From: Candidatus Accumulibacter propinquus
Lineage (GTDB): Bacteria > Pseudomonadota > Gammaproteobacteria > Burkholderiales > Rhodocyclaceae
NCBI GenBank assembly: GCA_016714935.1
Contig: JADKBU010000022.1
Location: forward strand, 1 to 6,449
DNA: 6,449 bases
Reading direction: 5' to 3'
A model generated the notes under the pieces. That model did not search any database. It was not told the origin of the DNA and saw only the letters and a list, made by a program, of their open reading frames with translations. Below are positions 1 to 6,338 of the stretch, piece after piece; position 1 is the first letter of the stretch; each line of letters starts with the position of its first letter. Made by a program: the position numbers and the translations under genes.

Positions 1-1
1 A

Positions 2-490
2 GCGAACTGGCTGGCCAAGCCGGAGAACCGGGACTACCACCGGGGACCGGAATCGGTGGCCCGGGTCAAGGCGTGGCGGGCAGCCCATCCCGGGTACAGC
101 CGACGAACGCGGTTGCTGCCGGAGCCGGTACAAGACGACTGGATCACGGCGGCCGCTGCCGCAATCACCCCACCGCCAGCGTCAGAACCGACGCCGCCCG
201 CACTGCCGGCGCAGACATCTTGTAACGCTCCGGCGGCACCGTTACAAGATCTCTTGAATGCGCAACCCATTGTTCTCGTGGGGCTAATTGCCCACATCTG
301 GGGCAGTGCGTTACAAGAGGACATCGCCTCGGCCCTGTCGCGCTTGCTACAACTCGGGCTCGACATCCGAGGAGGAAACCATGAGTACGACCAAGCGGGT
401 CTTGAACCCGGAACGCCTGCGCCAAGTGCCCGAGCATTTCAGCTGGCTCGATCACCGCCTGGTGCGGGAGCACACCATCGAGAAGGCTGA
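2..490 (+). CDS. Unrecognised accessory protein of the IS21-type element, 3' part only
   Basis: The frame is open from the window's left edge, so the true start lies upstream; the GTG at 56 is only an internal codon. The visible part begins ANWLAKPENRDYHRGPESVA and continues with the basic, Trp/Tyr-rich stretch KAWRAAHPGYSRRTRLLPEP. A low-complexity Ala/Pro region follows, then a C-terminal part with LQD/LQE units (PLQDLL, SALQEDI) around the hydrophobic segment PIVLVGLIAHIWG. I recall similar proteins of unknown function just upstream of IS21-type transposase genes in proteobacteria; this is memory, not a search. The stop at 488-490 lies about 110 nt inside the next gene, so the last 35 or so residues may be a run-on in this copy, possibly after an indel. 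No catalytic motif is visible and no function is assigned. Confidence 0.6.
   Translation, partial: ANWLAKPENRDYHRGPESVARVKAWRAAHPGYSRRTRLLPEPVQDDWITAAAAAITPPPASEPTPPALPAQTSCNAPAAPLQDLLNAQPIVLVGLIAHIWGSALQEDIASALSRLLQLGLDIRGGNHEYDQAGLEPGTPAPSARAFQLARSPPGAGAHHREG
217..250. repeat. Perfect 11-bp inverted repeat with TTACAAGA core
   Basis: ATCTTGTAACG at 217-227 is the exact reverse complement of CGTTACAAGAT at 240-250, with a 12-nt GC-rich spacer. A further direct copy, CGTTACAAGA, lies at 309-318, and a related GTACAAGA at 128-135. The copies sit inside the first coding region, where direct copies encode LQD/LQE. The inverted copy encodes something unrelated, which points to a DNA-level signal such as a transposase or regulator binding site, or an RNA hairpin. 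Confidence 0.7.
370..375 (+). promoter_or_regulatory. Strong Shine-Dalgarno (AGGAGG) fixing the start at 381
   Basis: AGGAGG ends 5 nt before ATG 381. It decides between this ATG and the longer open frame that extends upstream to about 288, which has no comparable site. Confidence 0.8.
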
Positions 491-746
491 CGTCTGTGCC
501 TGGGCGCTGTATCTGTTTCTCGTCACCGCCGCCGATGCCCATGGCTTGAGCTATTACAGCGACGCGAGCCTGTCCCGGCGCCTGAAGCTGGACCTGCGAC
601 GGCTGGCCCAGGCCCGCCGGGAGCTCATCGCCCTCGACCTGATCGCCTACGACCCGCCGCTCACCCAAGTGCTCAGCCTGCCCGAGTCGGTGCCCGTTGC
701 CGCCCGCATCGAGCGTCTGCACGCCATTCTTGGAGGGCGTCCATGA
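381..746 (+). CDS. Small IS21-linked accessory protein, 121 aa, function unknown
   Basis: The protein starts MSTTKRVLNPERLRQVPEHF and continues with SWLDHRLVREHTIEKADVCA, then ALYLFLVTAADAHGLSYYSD, and ends in ILGGRP. The start is chosen from the AGGAGG at 370-375. The pattern of helices (a WALYLFLVTAAD helix, then SDASLSRRLKLDLRRLAQARRELIALDLI) looks like a small winged-helix DNA-binding fold of the replication-initiator type; that fold is inferred from the pattern, without a search. From memory, proteins with this RxVPxxFSWxDHRLV start recur directly upstream of IS21-type istA genes. Its TGA (744-746) overlaps the istA ATG (743-745) as ATGA, so the two are probably translationally coupled and this protein belongs to the insertion sequence. 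It is uninterrupted here, and its role in transposition is unknown. Confidence 0.8.
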   Translation: MSTTKRVLNPERLRQVPEHFSWLDHRLVREHTIEKADVCAWALYLFLVTAADAHGLSYYSDASLSRRLKLDLRRLAQARRELIALDLIAYDPPLTQVLSLPESVPVAARIERLHAILGGRP

Positions 747-1418
747 TCGACTACGCGACCTGGGCCGCCATTGGCGATGGCGTTGCGAAACACCTGACTG
801 CCGCCCAACTCGCGGTTTCGCTGGGCCTCGACGTCAAGACCGTACGCCACTGGATCGGACGCCCCTACGCGCCGCGGCAAGCGGTCCGCCGATCGAGCAA
901 GCTCGATCCCTTCAAGGGCCGCATCGTCGGCTGGCTCGACGCCCATCCGCTGTCGGCGCAGCAAGTCTTTCAGCGGCTGTGCGACAACGGTTACGGCGGC
1001 GGCATCAGCATCGTCAAGGATTATGTGCGGGCCATCCGCCCGCGTCCGCGGGAAGCCTTTCTGACGCTCGCCTTTGCTCCGGGCGAGGCCGCCCAGGTCG
1101 ACTGGGGCGAATTCGGGACGATCGCCGTCGGCGATACCCGGCGGCGCCTGTCCTTCTTCGTCATGGTGCTGGCGTACAGCCGGAAGATGTACGTCGAATT
1201 CACGCTGTCGCAGACGATGGAGCAATTCCTCGCGGCGCATGTCAATGGCTTCCATGCGCTCGGCGTGCCAAGGAAGGTGATGGTCGACAATCCAGCTGCG
1301 CGGTGCTCCAGCACAGGCGCGGCGAAGCGGCGCAGTTCAATCCGCGCTATCTTCGATTTCGCCCGCCACTACGGCTTCGAGCCGGTGGCTTGCGCGGTGG
1401 CGAAGGGCAACGAGAAGG
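743..1418 (+). pseudogene. istA: IS21-family transposase IstA, N-terminal half (interrupted)
   Basis: This is the DDE transposase that cuts and joins the ends of IS21-type elements together with the ATPase IstB. The start is the ATG in the ATGA overlap with the preceding gene. Residues about 17-45 (KHLTAAQLAVSLGLDVKTVR) form the N-terminal helix-turn-helix. The rve catalytic core starts near FAPGEAAQVDWGEF, with the first catalytic Asp at about residue 120 (codon 1100-1102). The second is in VMVDN, about residue 182 (codon 1286-1288). Right after it a base is missing (near 1291), and an extra base near 1353 restores the frame. The text between is garbled in the main frame, but the neighbouring frame reads SCAVLQHRRGEAAQFNPRYL, the expected IstA sequence. 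The family frame then resumes as DFARHYGFEPVACAVAKGNEK and stops matching at 1418. The foreign block begins there, just before the codons for the third catalytic residue. Confidence 0.9.
1414..1418. repeat. Left junction core GAAGG (attL-like)
   Basis: These are the last bases shared between the istA target and the other junction at 4771-4775. The crossover dinucleotide used by the serine recombinase should lie within or next to these five bases. Just inside the element is an imperfect dyad, GTGCTGCATATTGCAC (1422-1437), a candidate recombinase-binding half-site. Confidence 0.6.
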
Positions 1419-1438
1419 AGTGTGCTGCATATTGCACC

Positions 1439-3514
1439 TCATGCGGTATGTGCGGGGAAACTTCCCTCGCGGGTGGTTGATTTGCCTGTGGTTTTGCCTT
1501 GATGTTGATGCTTGACCGGCGTGTCAGGACCAGGCGGTTCGAAGAGGTAGCCGCCCCTGTCGTCATACTTGTGGGCCTTGAGTAGGCCGGCGCGCCGCCA
1601 ACGCTTGAGGCTGTCCGGACAGATGTTGAGACGCTGTGCCATTTCATGCAGGGTCAGCAAGCCACGCGCGCGCAGCCGATCGTGGCGACTGGGCAGCGCA
1701 TAGTCGATCCGGATACGACGAACCATCGGGCGGTGGAAGGGCTTGCCGTCGCCGGAGATCAAGCCTTGGTCGTTGAGCCAGTCCGCGATTTCACTATCGG
1801 TGTGATCTTCGAGGAGTCGGTCAATCTCGGCGACCACGCTGGCGGGGGTCTGGCGCAGCAGCCAGGCCGGCTTGGGAAGCGGGAGGTACAGCGGTGCGTC
1901 GCACCACCGCTGAAGCGCACTTGCGCCCTGATGTCGGCCTCTTTGAGCAAGGTGACATCCGCGATCAGCAACCGGGCCATCCGCTTGCGCTCCCGGTCAG
2001 CCGTATGGGGATCGTTCCACAGGCGTGGGAAGTCTTTCGCCAGTGCCAGGATGGCGGCGCGCTGCTGGTCATCGAGCCCGGTCTCGCTCTCGCGCTGTTT
2101 GTCGTAGTGCTCCTGGGCCACCGTCTGGTTGCGCAGCGCCTGGTTCCATTCCGCTTCCAGCGAATCGGCGACCAGACGGTTGTCGGGATCACAACGCATA
2201 TAACGGCGGCGTGCCAGATCGGACTCGTAGCGCGCCCGCTCGACGGCTTGACGGCGCAAGCGATCACTGTCTTCGCTTCGGCTCTCCAGTTCTTTCTGCA
2301 CCGCCAGCGCCACCCCCAGGGTGATCGGAGTCACGACCTCCACCAGCAAGCGGCCAATGGCCGCGTCGAGTTCGCCTCCGACAATCTGCTGGCAGATCGG
2401 CTGCGCATGCTCGACCCCCTCGCGCTGACAAACATAATCAGGCACGCGCCGTGTGCCGTTCACATGATAGCGAACGGTCATGCGATCACCACATTTGGCG
2501 CAGAGAGCCAATCCTTGCAGCAACGCCGGGCCTTCACGCGGCGTGCCCCGATCACGCCCGGTGGCAGGTGCCTGCGCATTGTCGCGCAGGATCCGGAGGT
2601 TCTCTTCGTACTCGTCCCAAGTAATGTATCCAGCATGGGCATCACGAATCAGCGCGACCCATTCCTCGGATGGCAGCCGTTGATGGCGATGAGAACCATC
2701 GGGCTGCTTGCGCACGCGCGTCCGCCCAAAGCAAAAGGCACCGGTATAGCGCGGATGATGCAGAAGCCAGAGCGCGCGCGAGTGTTCGAGATCAGTCCAC
2801 AACAGCTCGCCAGTTTGCGGTCCGCGGTAAATCCGGTGCGGGAAGCTCAGCCCTTCGGCACGAAAGGCCTTGACCGTCGCCGTTGCCGAACCGGTACGCC
2901 GGAAGGTGCGGAAGAACTGCCGCAGGCTCTCCTGAACGCGGACATCGGGATCCAGCCGCACGCGCCCGGCCGGATCGTAATCAAATCCGATCGGCAGCCG
3001 AATCTCGAGTTCGCCGCGGCGAGCCTTGTTGAGGATGCCACCGCGCAGCCGGGCCCGCAAGACGTGCAGCTCGGCCTCGCTCATCGTACCCTTCAGGCCG
3101 AGCAGCAAGCGATCATTGAAGTGCGCCGGGTCGTACACACCGTCTTCGTCGAGGATCAGCGTGTCCGCCAAAGCGCAGATCTCCAGCAGGCGGTGCCAGT
3201 CCGTCGAGTTGCGCGCCAGACGCGACACCTCCAGGCCCATGACGATCCCCGCCCGCCCCAGACCGACCTCGCTGACCAGTCGCTGGAAGCCTTCGCGATC
3301 CACCGCACTCGCCCCGGACTGGCCGAGATCGGAGTCAATGACGACGACTTGATCGAGACGCCAGCCCAGTGCCAGTGCCCGCTCGCGCAAATCGTACTGG
3401 CGCTTGGTACTCGCTGTTCTCGAGTACCTGGCGCAACGTCGACTGCCGCACGTAGAGATAGGCATTTCTCTTCAGGTGTCGCGCCTGTATTTTTGCGTGC
3501 TGCTCACCCATCAT
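1439..3514 (-). CDS. Large serine recombinase, about 692 aa after correction, with two frameshifts
   Basis: This large serine recombinase would cut and rejoin DNA through a phosphoserine link and is the likely mover of the inner element. ATG 3514-3512 overlaps the stop of the preceding gene as ATGA. The N-terminus reads MMGEQHAKIQARHLKRNAYL then YVRQSTLRQVLENSE, with the catalytic Ser near residue 25 (YxRxS). At about 3410 two bases are missing (GAG/TACC instead of GAGAGTACC), and the frame changes to TKRQYDLRERALALGW. Next come IDSDLGQSG and LEVSRLARN of the resolvase domain, and the recombinase domain (LPIGFDYDPAGRVRLDP... SRALWLLHHPRYTGAFCFGRTR). A zinc ribbon (CAKCGD, then VCQRE and ICQQ) and a long charged coiled-coil stretch follow. 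At about 1891 one base is missing; the neighbouring frame continues LYLPLPKPAWLLRQTPASVV and ends in a MerR-like helix-turn-helix (LTLHEMAQRLNICPDSLKRW). As written, the catalytic Ser is out of frame with the rest. The main unbroken part is 1759 to about 3410. Confidence 0.88.
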
Positions 3515-3796
3515 GGCCTACTCTCCCGTGCCGTCGCCAGCGCCATGCTGGCGACCAGATTGATCAGGTGCTGTTCCATCCCCGCCGGTAACCCTCGACT
3601 CATTGCGCAGAGCGGCGGCGGCCGGACTCGGGGCCGTTTCGCTGACGCCACGCATCCAGGCCGCCATCCCTTTGAACAGGAAGAGTGCACGCCCGGGCGA
3701 GCGGTGACGGCCGCCAGGCCTCTCGGCGGTCTCTTGCCGCAAGGACTCGTAACCCTCGGCCAAGGTCTGGCCATTGGTCATCACCGTCGGCTTCAT
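3511..3796 (-). CDS. Small conserved partner protein between HTH gene and recombinase, frameshifted
   Basis: ATG 3796-3794 overlaps the TGA of the HTH gene (3795-3793) as ATGA. The first part reads MKPTVMTNGQTLAEGYESLR, then ALFLFKGMAAWMRGVSETAP, up to ALRNESR. One extra G (AGGGTT near 3590-3595) moves the reading into a frame that ends uselessly at 3518-3520. Removing that G gives ...NESRLPAGMEQHLINLVASMALATARESRP, stopping at 3511-3513 in an ATGA overlap with the recombinase start. The restored double ATGA overlap is strong support for this reading, which is about 94 residues long. The protein has an amphipathic C-terminal helix and no catalytic motif. From memory it matches an unnamed small protein that keeps company with this recombinase family. 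It might be a recombinase accessory or directionality protein; that is speculation from context. Confidence 0.7.
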
Positions 3797-4203
3797 CGGC
3801 GTTTTTTTTTGCTCCGTGCCAGCGCGCGGTCGACGGTGCGCCGATGGACGGCCAGTCCGAAGTGCTCTGCGATCCGCTCCACCAGCTCCTGTGCGTCCAG
3901 TCCTTCTTCCTGGGCACGTGCCGCCTCGATGAAGGCCATGACCTCGTCGGTGATCTTGTGCGGTCCGTGCGGCCCTCGCTTGACCGGCAACAGTCCGGCG
4001 AGACCCGCGCGTTCGAAATCTGCCTGGGCCTTGTAGAAGGTCGGCCGGGAGACGCCGAAGCTGCTGGCGGCATCGACAACGGTCTGACCTTCGGTGCGTA
4101 CACGACGGAGCATCTCGTAACGCACCTGTACCAAGTCCCGCGGATCGAAGAACTCGCTGTCGAGAAAGGCGGCATCCTGAACGTCCTGCGCGTGCGGATT
4201 CAC
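3793..4203 (-). CDS. Helix-turn-helix DNA-binding protein, 136 aa, first gene of the recombinase operon
   Basis: The start is GTG 4203-4201, preceded by a purine-rich GAGAGCGGA; no better in-frame start lies close upstream. The protein reads MNPHAQDVQDAAFLDSEFFD, then PRDLVQVRYEMLRRV. A helix-turn-helix follows at about residues 38-65 (GQTVVDAASSFGVSRPTFYK), of the Hin/Tc3/transposase-like type. Next come the linker KRGPHGPHKITDEV, a second helical region (IEAARAQEEGLDAQELVERI) and a second possible HTH (FGLAVHRRTVDRALARSKKK). The paired HTH layout resembles the DNA-binding half of a transposase without a catalytic domain. It likely binds the element's ends or its own promoter; a dyad lies about 50-80 nt upstream. 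The frame is intact. It ends in a run of nine A residues encoding KKK and overlaps the next gene by ATGA. Confidence 0.82.
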   Translation of the reverse strand: MNPHAQDVQDAAFLDSEFFDPRDLVQVRYEMLRRVRTEGQTVVDAASSFGVSRPTFYKAQADFERAGLAGLLPVKRGPHGPHKITDEVMAFIEAARAQEEGLDAQELVERIAEHFGLAVHRRTVDRALARSKKKRR

Positions 4204-4254
4204 GGTTCCGCTCTCGGCGAGAGCGAGGGAGTTTGGTGTCGGGCTTCGAGGGCG

Positions 4255-4281
4255 GTGTCATTGTAAGCATAATTATGACAC
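4255..4281 (-). promoter_or_regulatory. Dyad operator/promoter candidate upstream of the HTH-recombinase operon
   Basis: GTGTCAT (4255-4261) and ATGACAC (4275-4281) are perfect 7-bp inverted arms around a 13-nt centre. The overlapping CATAATTATG (4268-4277) is itself a perfect 10-bp palindrome. This is the most AT-rich spot in the inner element. On the - strand it holds -10-like hexamers (CATAAT, TACAAT) with TTGTTG or TTGCAT upstream, though no pair has ideal spacing. The first coding start, GTG 4203, is about 50 nt downstream. An autoregulated promoter bound by the HTH protein is plausible but inferred. The rest of the 4204-4427 gap shows no gene. Confidence 0.55.
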
Positions 4282-4427
4282 AACAAGGCCGATGCAAAGA
4301 CCCGTTTTTGAGTTGGATCCGTAACGCACTGATTGGTCATGGTCTTCCCATATCGGAAACGGAGTCATGGCATCGAGTCCTCCGGAAGTTCTCCCAGCGG
4401 GGCAGAATTCACTTAACACTGCCGGCA

Positions 4428-4768
4428 TTATTCTCTTGACACTTTGCGCTGCCGGGAGCTTGCCCCGGCCGCCCCCTGTGCTGCGCTTTGGCGGACAATC
4501 AGCGCCACCAGGTGCAAGAGGTCGTCGACCCGGAAGTGCGAGCGGCCAGCCGACACGCTGGCGAACGGATCCGGCGCCACTGCACTGGTCCAGGCGGCTG
4601 TCAGGCGCCTCACCCGGCCGCTGTCATCGTGAAAGTAGACGCGCTCCTCGCCCCAGGCATTGCGCCGTTCGATCAGAACGAACTCGCGCCCGAAGAGGGG
4701 ATGAAACGGGTGGGTGACCCGAAAAACTTGTTGCTGATCGAATGCATCATCTGCAGTTGGCTGCTCAT
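4428..4768 (-). CDS. DUF5372-family protein, start uncertain, probable frameshift near its N-terminus
   Basis: The conserved part reads VFRVTHPFHPLFGREFVLIE, then RRNAWGEERVYFHDDSGRVR, then LTAAWTSAVAPDPF and GRSHFRVDDLLHLVALIV. I recognise this as the DUF5372 pattern (FRVTHPFHPL, a WGE..RVYF strand, an SLP/LTAAWT strand, a DLL helix); no search was possible. The stop is TAA 4430-4428. The frame carrying this text has no ATG, GTG or TTG before an upstream TGA at about 4797. The neighbouring frame has ATG at 4768 (MSSQLQMMHSISNKFF) and again at 4750. One missing base near 4718-4726 would join it to RVTHPFHP, giving about 107-113 residues. No Shine-Dalgarno is evident. The start lies within a few bases of the element's right edge. 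Its function is unknown; its constant company with this recombinase suggests a role in the element's movement. Confidence 0.75.
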
Positions 4769-4770
4769 GT

Positions 4771-4775
4771 GAAGG
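4771..4775. repeat. Right junction core GAAGG (attR-like)
   Basis: These are the first bases where istA homology resumes; the same five bases end the left half at 1414-1418. Inside the element next to it is ACATGAGCAGCCAACTGCAG (read on the - strand), which shares CTGCA...TGCA with the left end but at a different distance. The two ends are therefore not clear inverted repeats. Confidence 0.6.
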
Positions 4776-5586
4776 GGCGCGTCGAACGCGGTGTCGGCTA
4801 TGTCAAGGGCAACTTCCTGTCCGGTCTGGAGTTGCCGGACTTTGCCGCACTGGGTCAGGCGGCGCAGGTCTGGCTGGAATCGGTCGCCAATGTCCGGGTG
4901 CATCGGGAAACGCATCGCCGGCCGACCGATCTGTGGGCCGATGAGCGAGCGCATCTGCACGCGGTCAATCCCCGTCCGTTCGATGTCGGCCGGGTGCTGA
5001 CGCTGCGCGCCACCCGCCAGTTCCGGGTGAACTTCGAGGCCAACCGCTATTCGGTGCCGGCGCGCTTTGCCGGCGCCAGGTCACCGTCAAGGCCTATCCG
5101 GATCGCGTGTGCATTTACCACGGCGAGGACTTGATCGCGCGCCATGCCCGCTCCTTCGAGCGACACCGCGACATCGAGGATCCTGATCATCCGAAAGTCC
5201 TGGTGGCGCAGCGCCGTCATGCCCGCGATGCGCAGGTGCTGCGGCGTTCTTTGCCCTGACGCCGCTGGCGGTGCGCTATCACGCGGGCCTGCTGGAGCGA
5301 CGCGGCCATGCGCTCGTGCATGTGCGCAAGATCGTGGCACTGGCCGAGATTCACGGCGACGACGCGGTGTGCGGGCGCTGACCGATGCCCTCGCGTTCGA
5401 GGCGTTCAGCAGCGAGTACGTGGCGCATCTGATCGAGGCGCGCTCCGGCAGTTGCCGGAGGCCAGTCCGCTTGTGCTGATGCGCCGTCAGGATGTGCTCG
5501 AGTTGGAGTTGCCGCCGGCCGACTTGTCGGCCTATTCGGATTTCGCTCGCGGTCACGACGACGGAGGTTCCGATGGCCATGACTGA
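4771..5586 (+). pseudogene. istA: IS21-family transposase IstA, C-terminal half (interrupted, four frameshifts)
   Basis: From KGRVERGVGYVKGNFLSGLE this is the remainder of the DDE core. The catalytic Glu is in VER (codon 4784-4786), six codons past the insertion point. The text runs on through LPDFAALGQAAQVWL, VANVRVHRETHRRPTDLW and VNFEANRYSVPARF. One base appears to be missing near each of 5076, 5247, 5371 and 5445; correcting them gives VTVKAYPDRVCIYHGEDLIA, FALTPLAVRYHAGLL, ALTDALAFEAFSSEYVAHLI and RQLPEASPLVLMRRQDVLEL, the usual IstA C-terminus. The stop is TGA 5584-5586, which overlaps the istB start by 14 bp. With the left half, the corrected length is about 496 residues, normal for IstA. 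The half itself has no start codon and cannot be made as a transposase while the inner block is present. Confidence 0.88.
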
Positions 5587-6317
5587 TGCCTTGCTGGCGA
5601 AACATCTGGGGCGTCTGCAGTTGCCGTATTTCGCGCAACATCACCAAACCCTGATGGCCGAGGCGGCCCGCGAGTCGTGGCCGCAGGCCGCTTCCTGGAG
5701 CAATTGGTCGCCGGCGAGGTGGCGCGCCGCGATGAGGCGCTGGTCGCTCGCCGGGTAAAGGCGGCGCGCCTGCCGGGGATCAAGACGCTCGATGGCTTCG
5801 ATTGAGTTGGCCGAAGAAGATCAACCGGGCACAGGTGCAGCATTTGTTCCGCCTGGAGTTCTTGCCTCAGCACGGCAACGTGATTCTTCTGGGCGGCGTC
5901 GGCGTCGGCAAGACCCACCTTGCGGTCGCCTGGCGTATGCGGCTTGCCTGCAAGGCCGGATGGCGCTCTTCACCAGCGCCGTCGATATCGTCAATGCCCT
6001 GGCGGCGGCGCAGGCCACCGGCGGGATCAAGCGTGAAATGGCGCGCTTGATGAAACCTTCGCTCCTGGTGGTCGACGAGTTGGGGTATTTGCCGATCGAC
6101 AAGTTCGGCGCCGACGGCTTGTTCCAAGTGATCAGCCAGCGCTACGAACGAGGCTCGACGGTCATTACGACGAATCGTGCCTTCAAGCAGTGGCCCGAGA
6201 TCTTCCAACAACGACAGCACCTTGACCTCGGCCTTACTCGACCGCTTGCTCCACCACGCCGAATCCGTTGTCATCGAAGGGGGCAGCTATCGGATGCGGG
6301 ATCAGACCGACGCCTGA
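5573..6317 (+). CDS. istB: IstB AAA+ ATPase of the IS21 element, about 248 aa after correction, frameshifted
   Basis: IstB is the ATP-dependent helper that selects the target and activates IstA. ATG 5573 follows GGAGG (5563-5567); the protein begins MAMTDALLAKHLGRLQLPYF. A base is missing near 5673, after which the frame reads VAAGRFLEQLVAGEVARRDE to KTLDGFD. A second is missing near 5804 before SWPKKINRAQVQHLFRLEFL, and a third near 5931 (GCCTGGCG for GCCCTGGCG). An extra C near 6205 precedes NNDSTLTSALLDRLLHHAES. Walker A is GGVGVGKTH, in the part before 5931; Walker B is LLVVDELGYLPID, near 6064-6102. ITTNRAFKQWPEIF, also typical, follows. The end GGSYRMRDQTDA stops at TGA 6315-6317. The corrected length matches the family. 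As written, no single frame makes the whole protein. It should be co-translated with istA. Confidence 0.88.
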
Positions 6318-6338
6318 TCTCCTCTCCACCAACCTTCC

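Larger units (their letters stand above)
1414..4770 (-). mobile_element. Serine-recombinase element (DUF5372 - HTH - small protein - recombinase) inserted in istA
   Basis: IstA homology stops after ...GCAACGAGAAGG (to 1418) and resumes at GAAGGGGCGCGTCGAACG (from 4771). The two junctions share GAAGG (1414-1418 and 4771-4775). Joining them there gives NEKGRVERGVGY in one frame, and the total istA length becomes about 496 codons, normal for the family. The block of 3357 bp holds four genes, all on the - strand and opposite to istA. They fill it almost edge to edge: DUF5372 starts within about 20 bp of the right edge, and the recombinase stops about 20 bp from the left edge. No long terminal inverted repeats and no longer target duplication were seen. 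That, with a large serine recombinase, fits site-specific insertion through a short crossover core rather than a DDE mechanism. I recall this gene set recurring in many bacteria; its use as a self-mobilising unit is inferred. Confidence 0.8.

Noticed and set aside
1422..1437. GTGCTGCATATTGCAC as a rho-independent terminator for the recombinase
   Set aside because: The arms pair over only four bases, no T tract follows on the - strand, and it sits at the element edge, so a recombination site fits better.
697..1515. A 272-codon open frame on the + strand overlapping istA
   Set aside because: It is mostly a shadow frame. Only the piece about 1291-1353 (SCAVLQHRRGEAAQFNPRYL) is genuine IstA text, reached through two compensating indels.
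3405..3415. Programmed ribosomal frameshift in the recombinase
   Set aside because: There is no slippery heptamer or downstream pseudoknot at the site, and similar indels are scattered through unrelated genes, so a simple deletion or sequence error is likelier.
1894..3591. A 565-codon open frame on the + strand across the recombinase region
   Set aside because: It is antisense to a clearly recognisable serine recombinase, has no family motif, and results from GC-rich codon bias on the other strand.
3518..4297. A single 259-codon frame on the - strand covering the HTH gene and the small protein
   Set aside because: Its first two thirds are out of frame with the HTH protein and show no conserved text; only the part from 3796 on, up to the extra G, belongs to a real gene.
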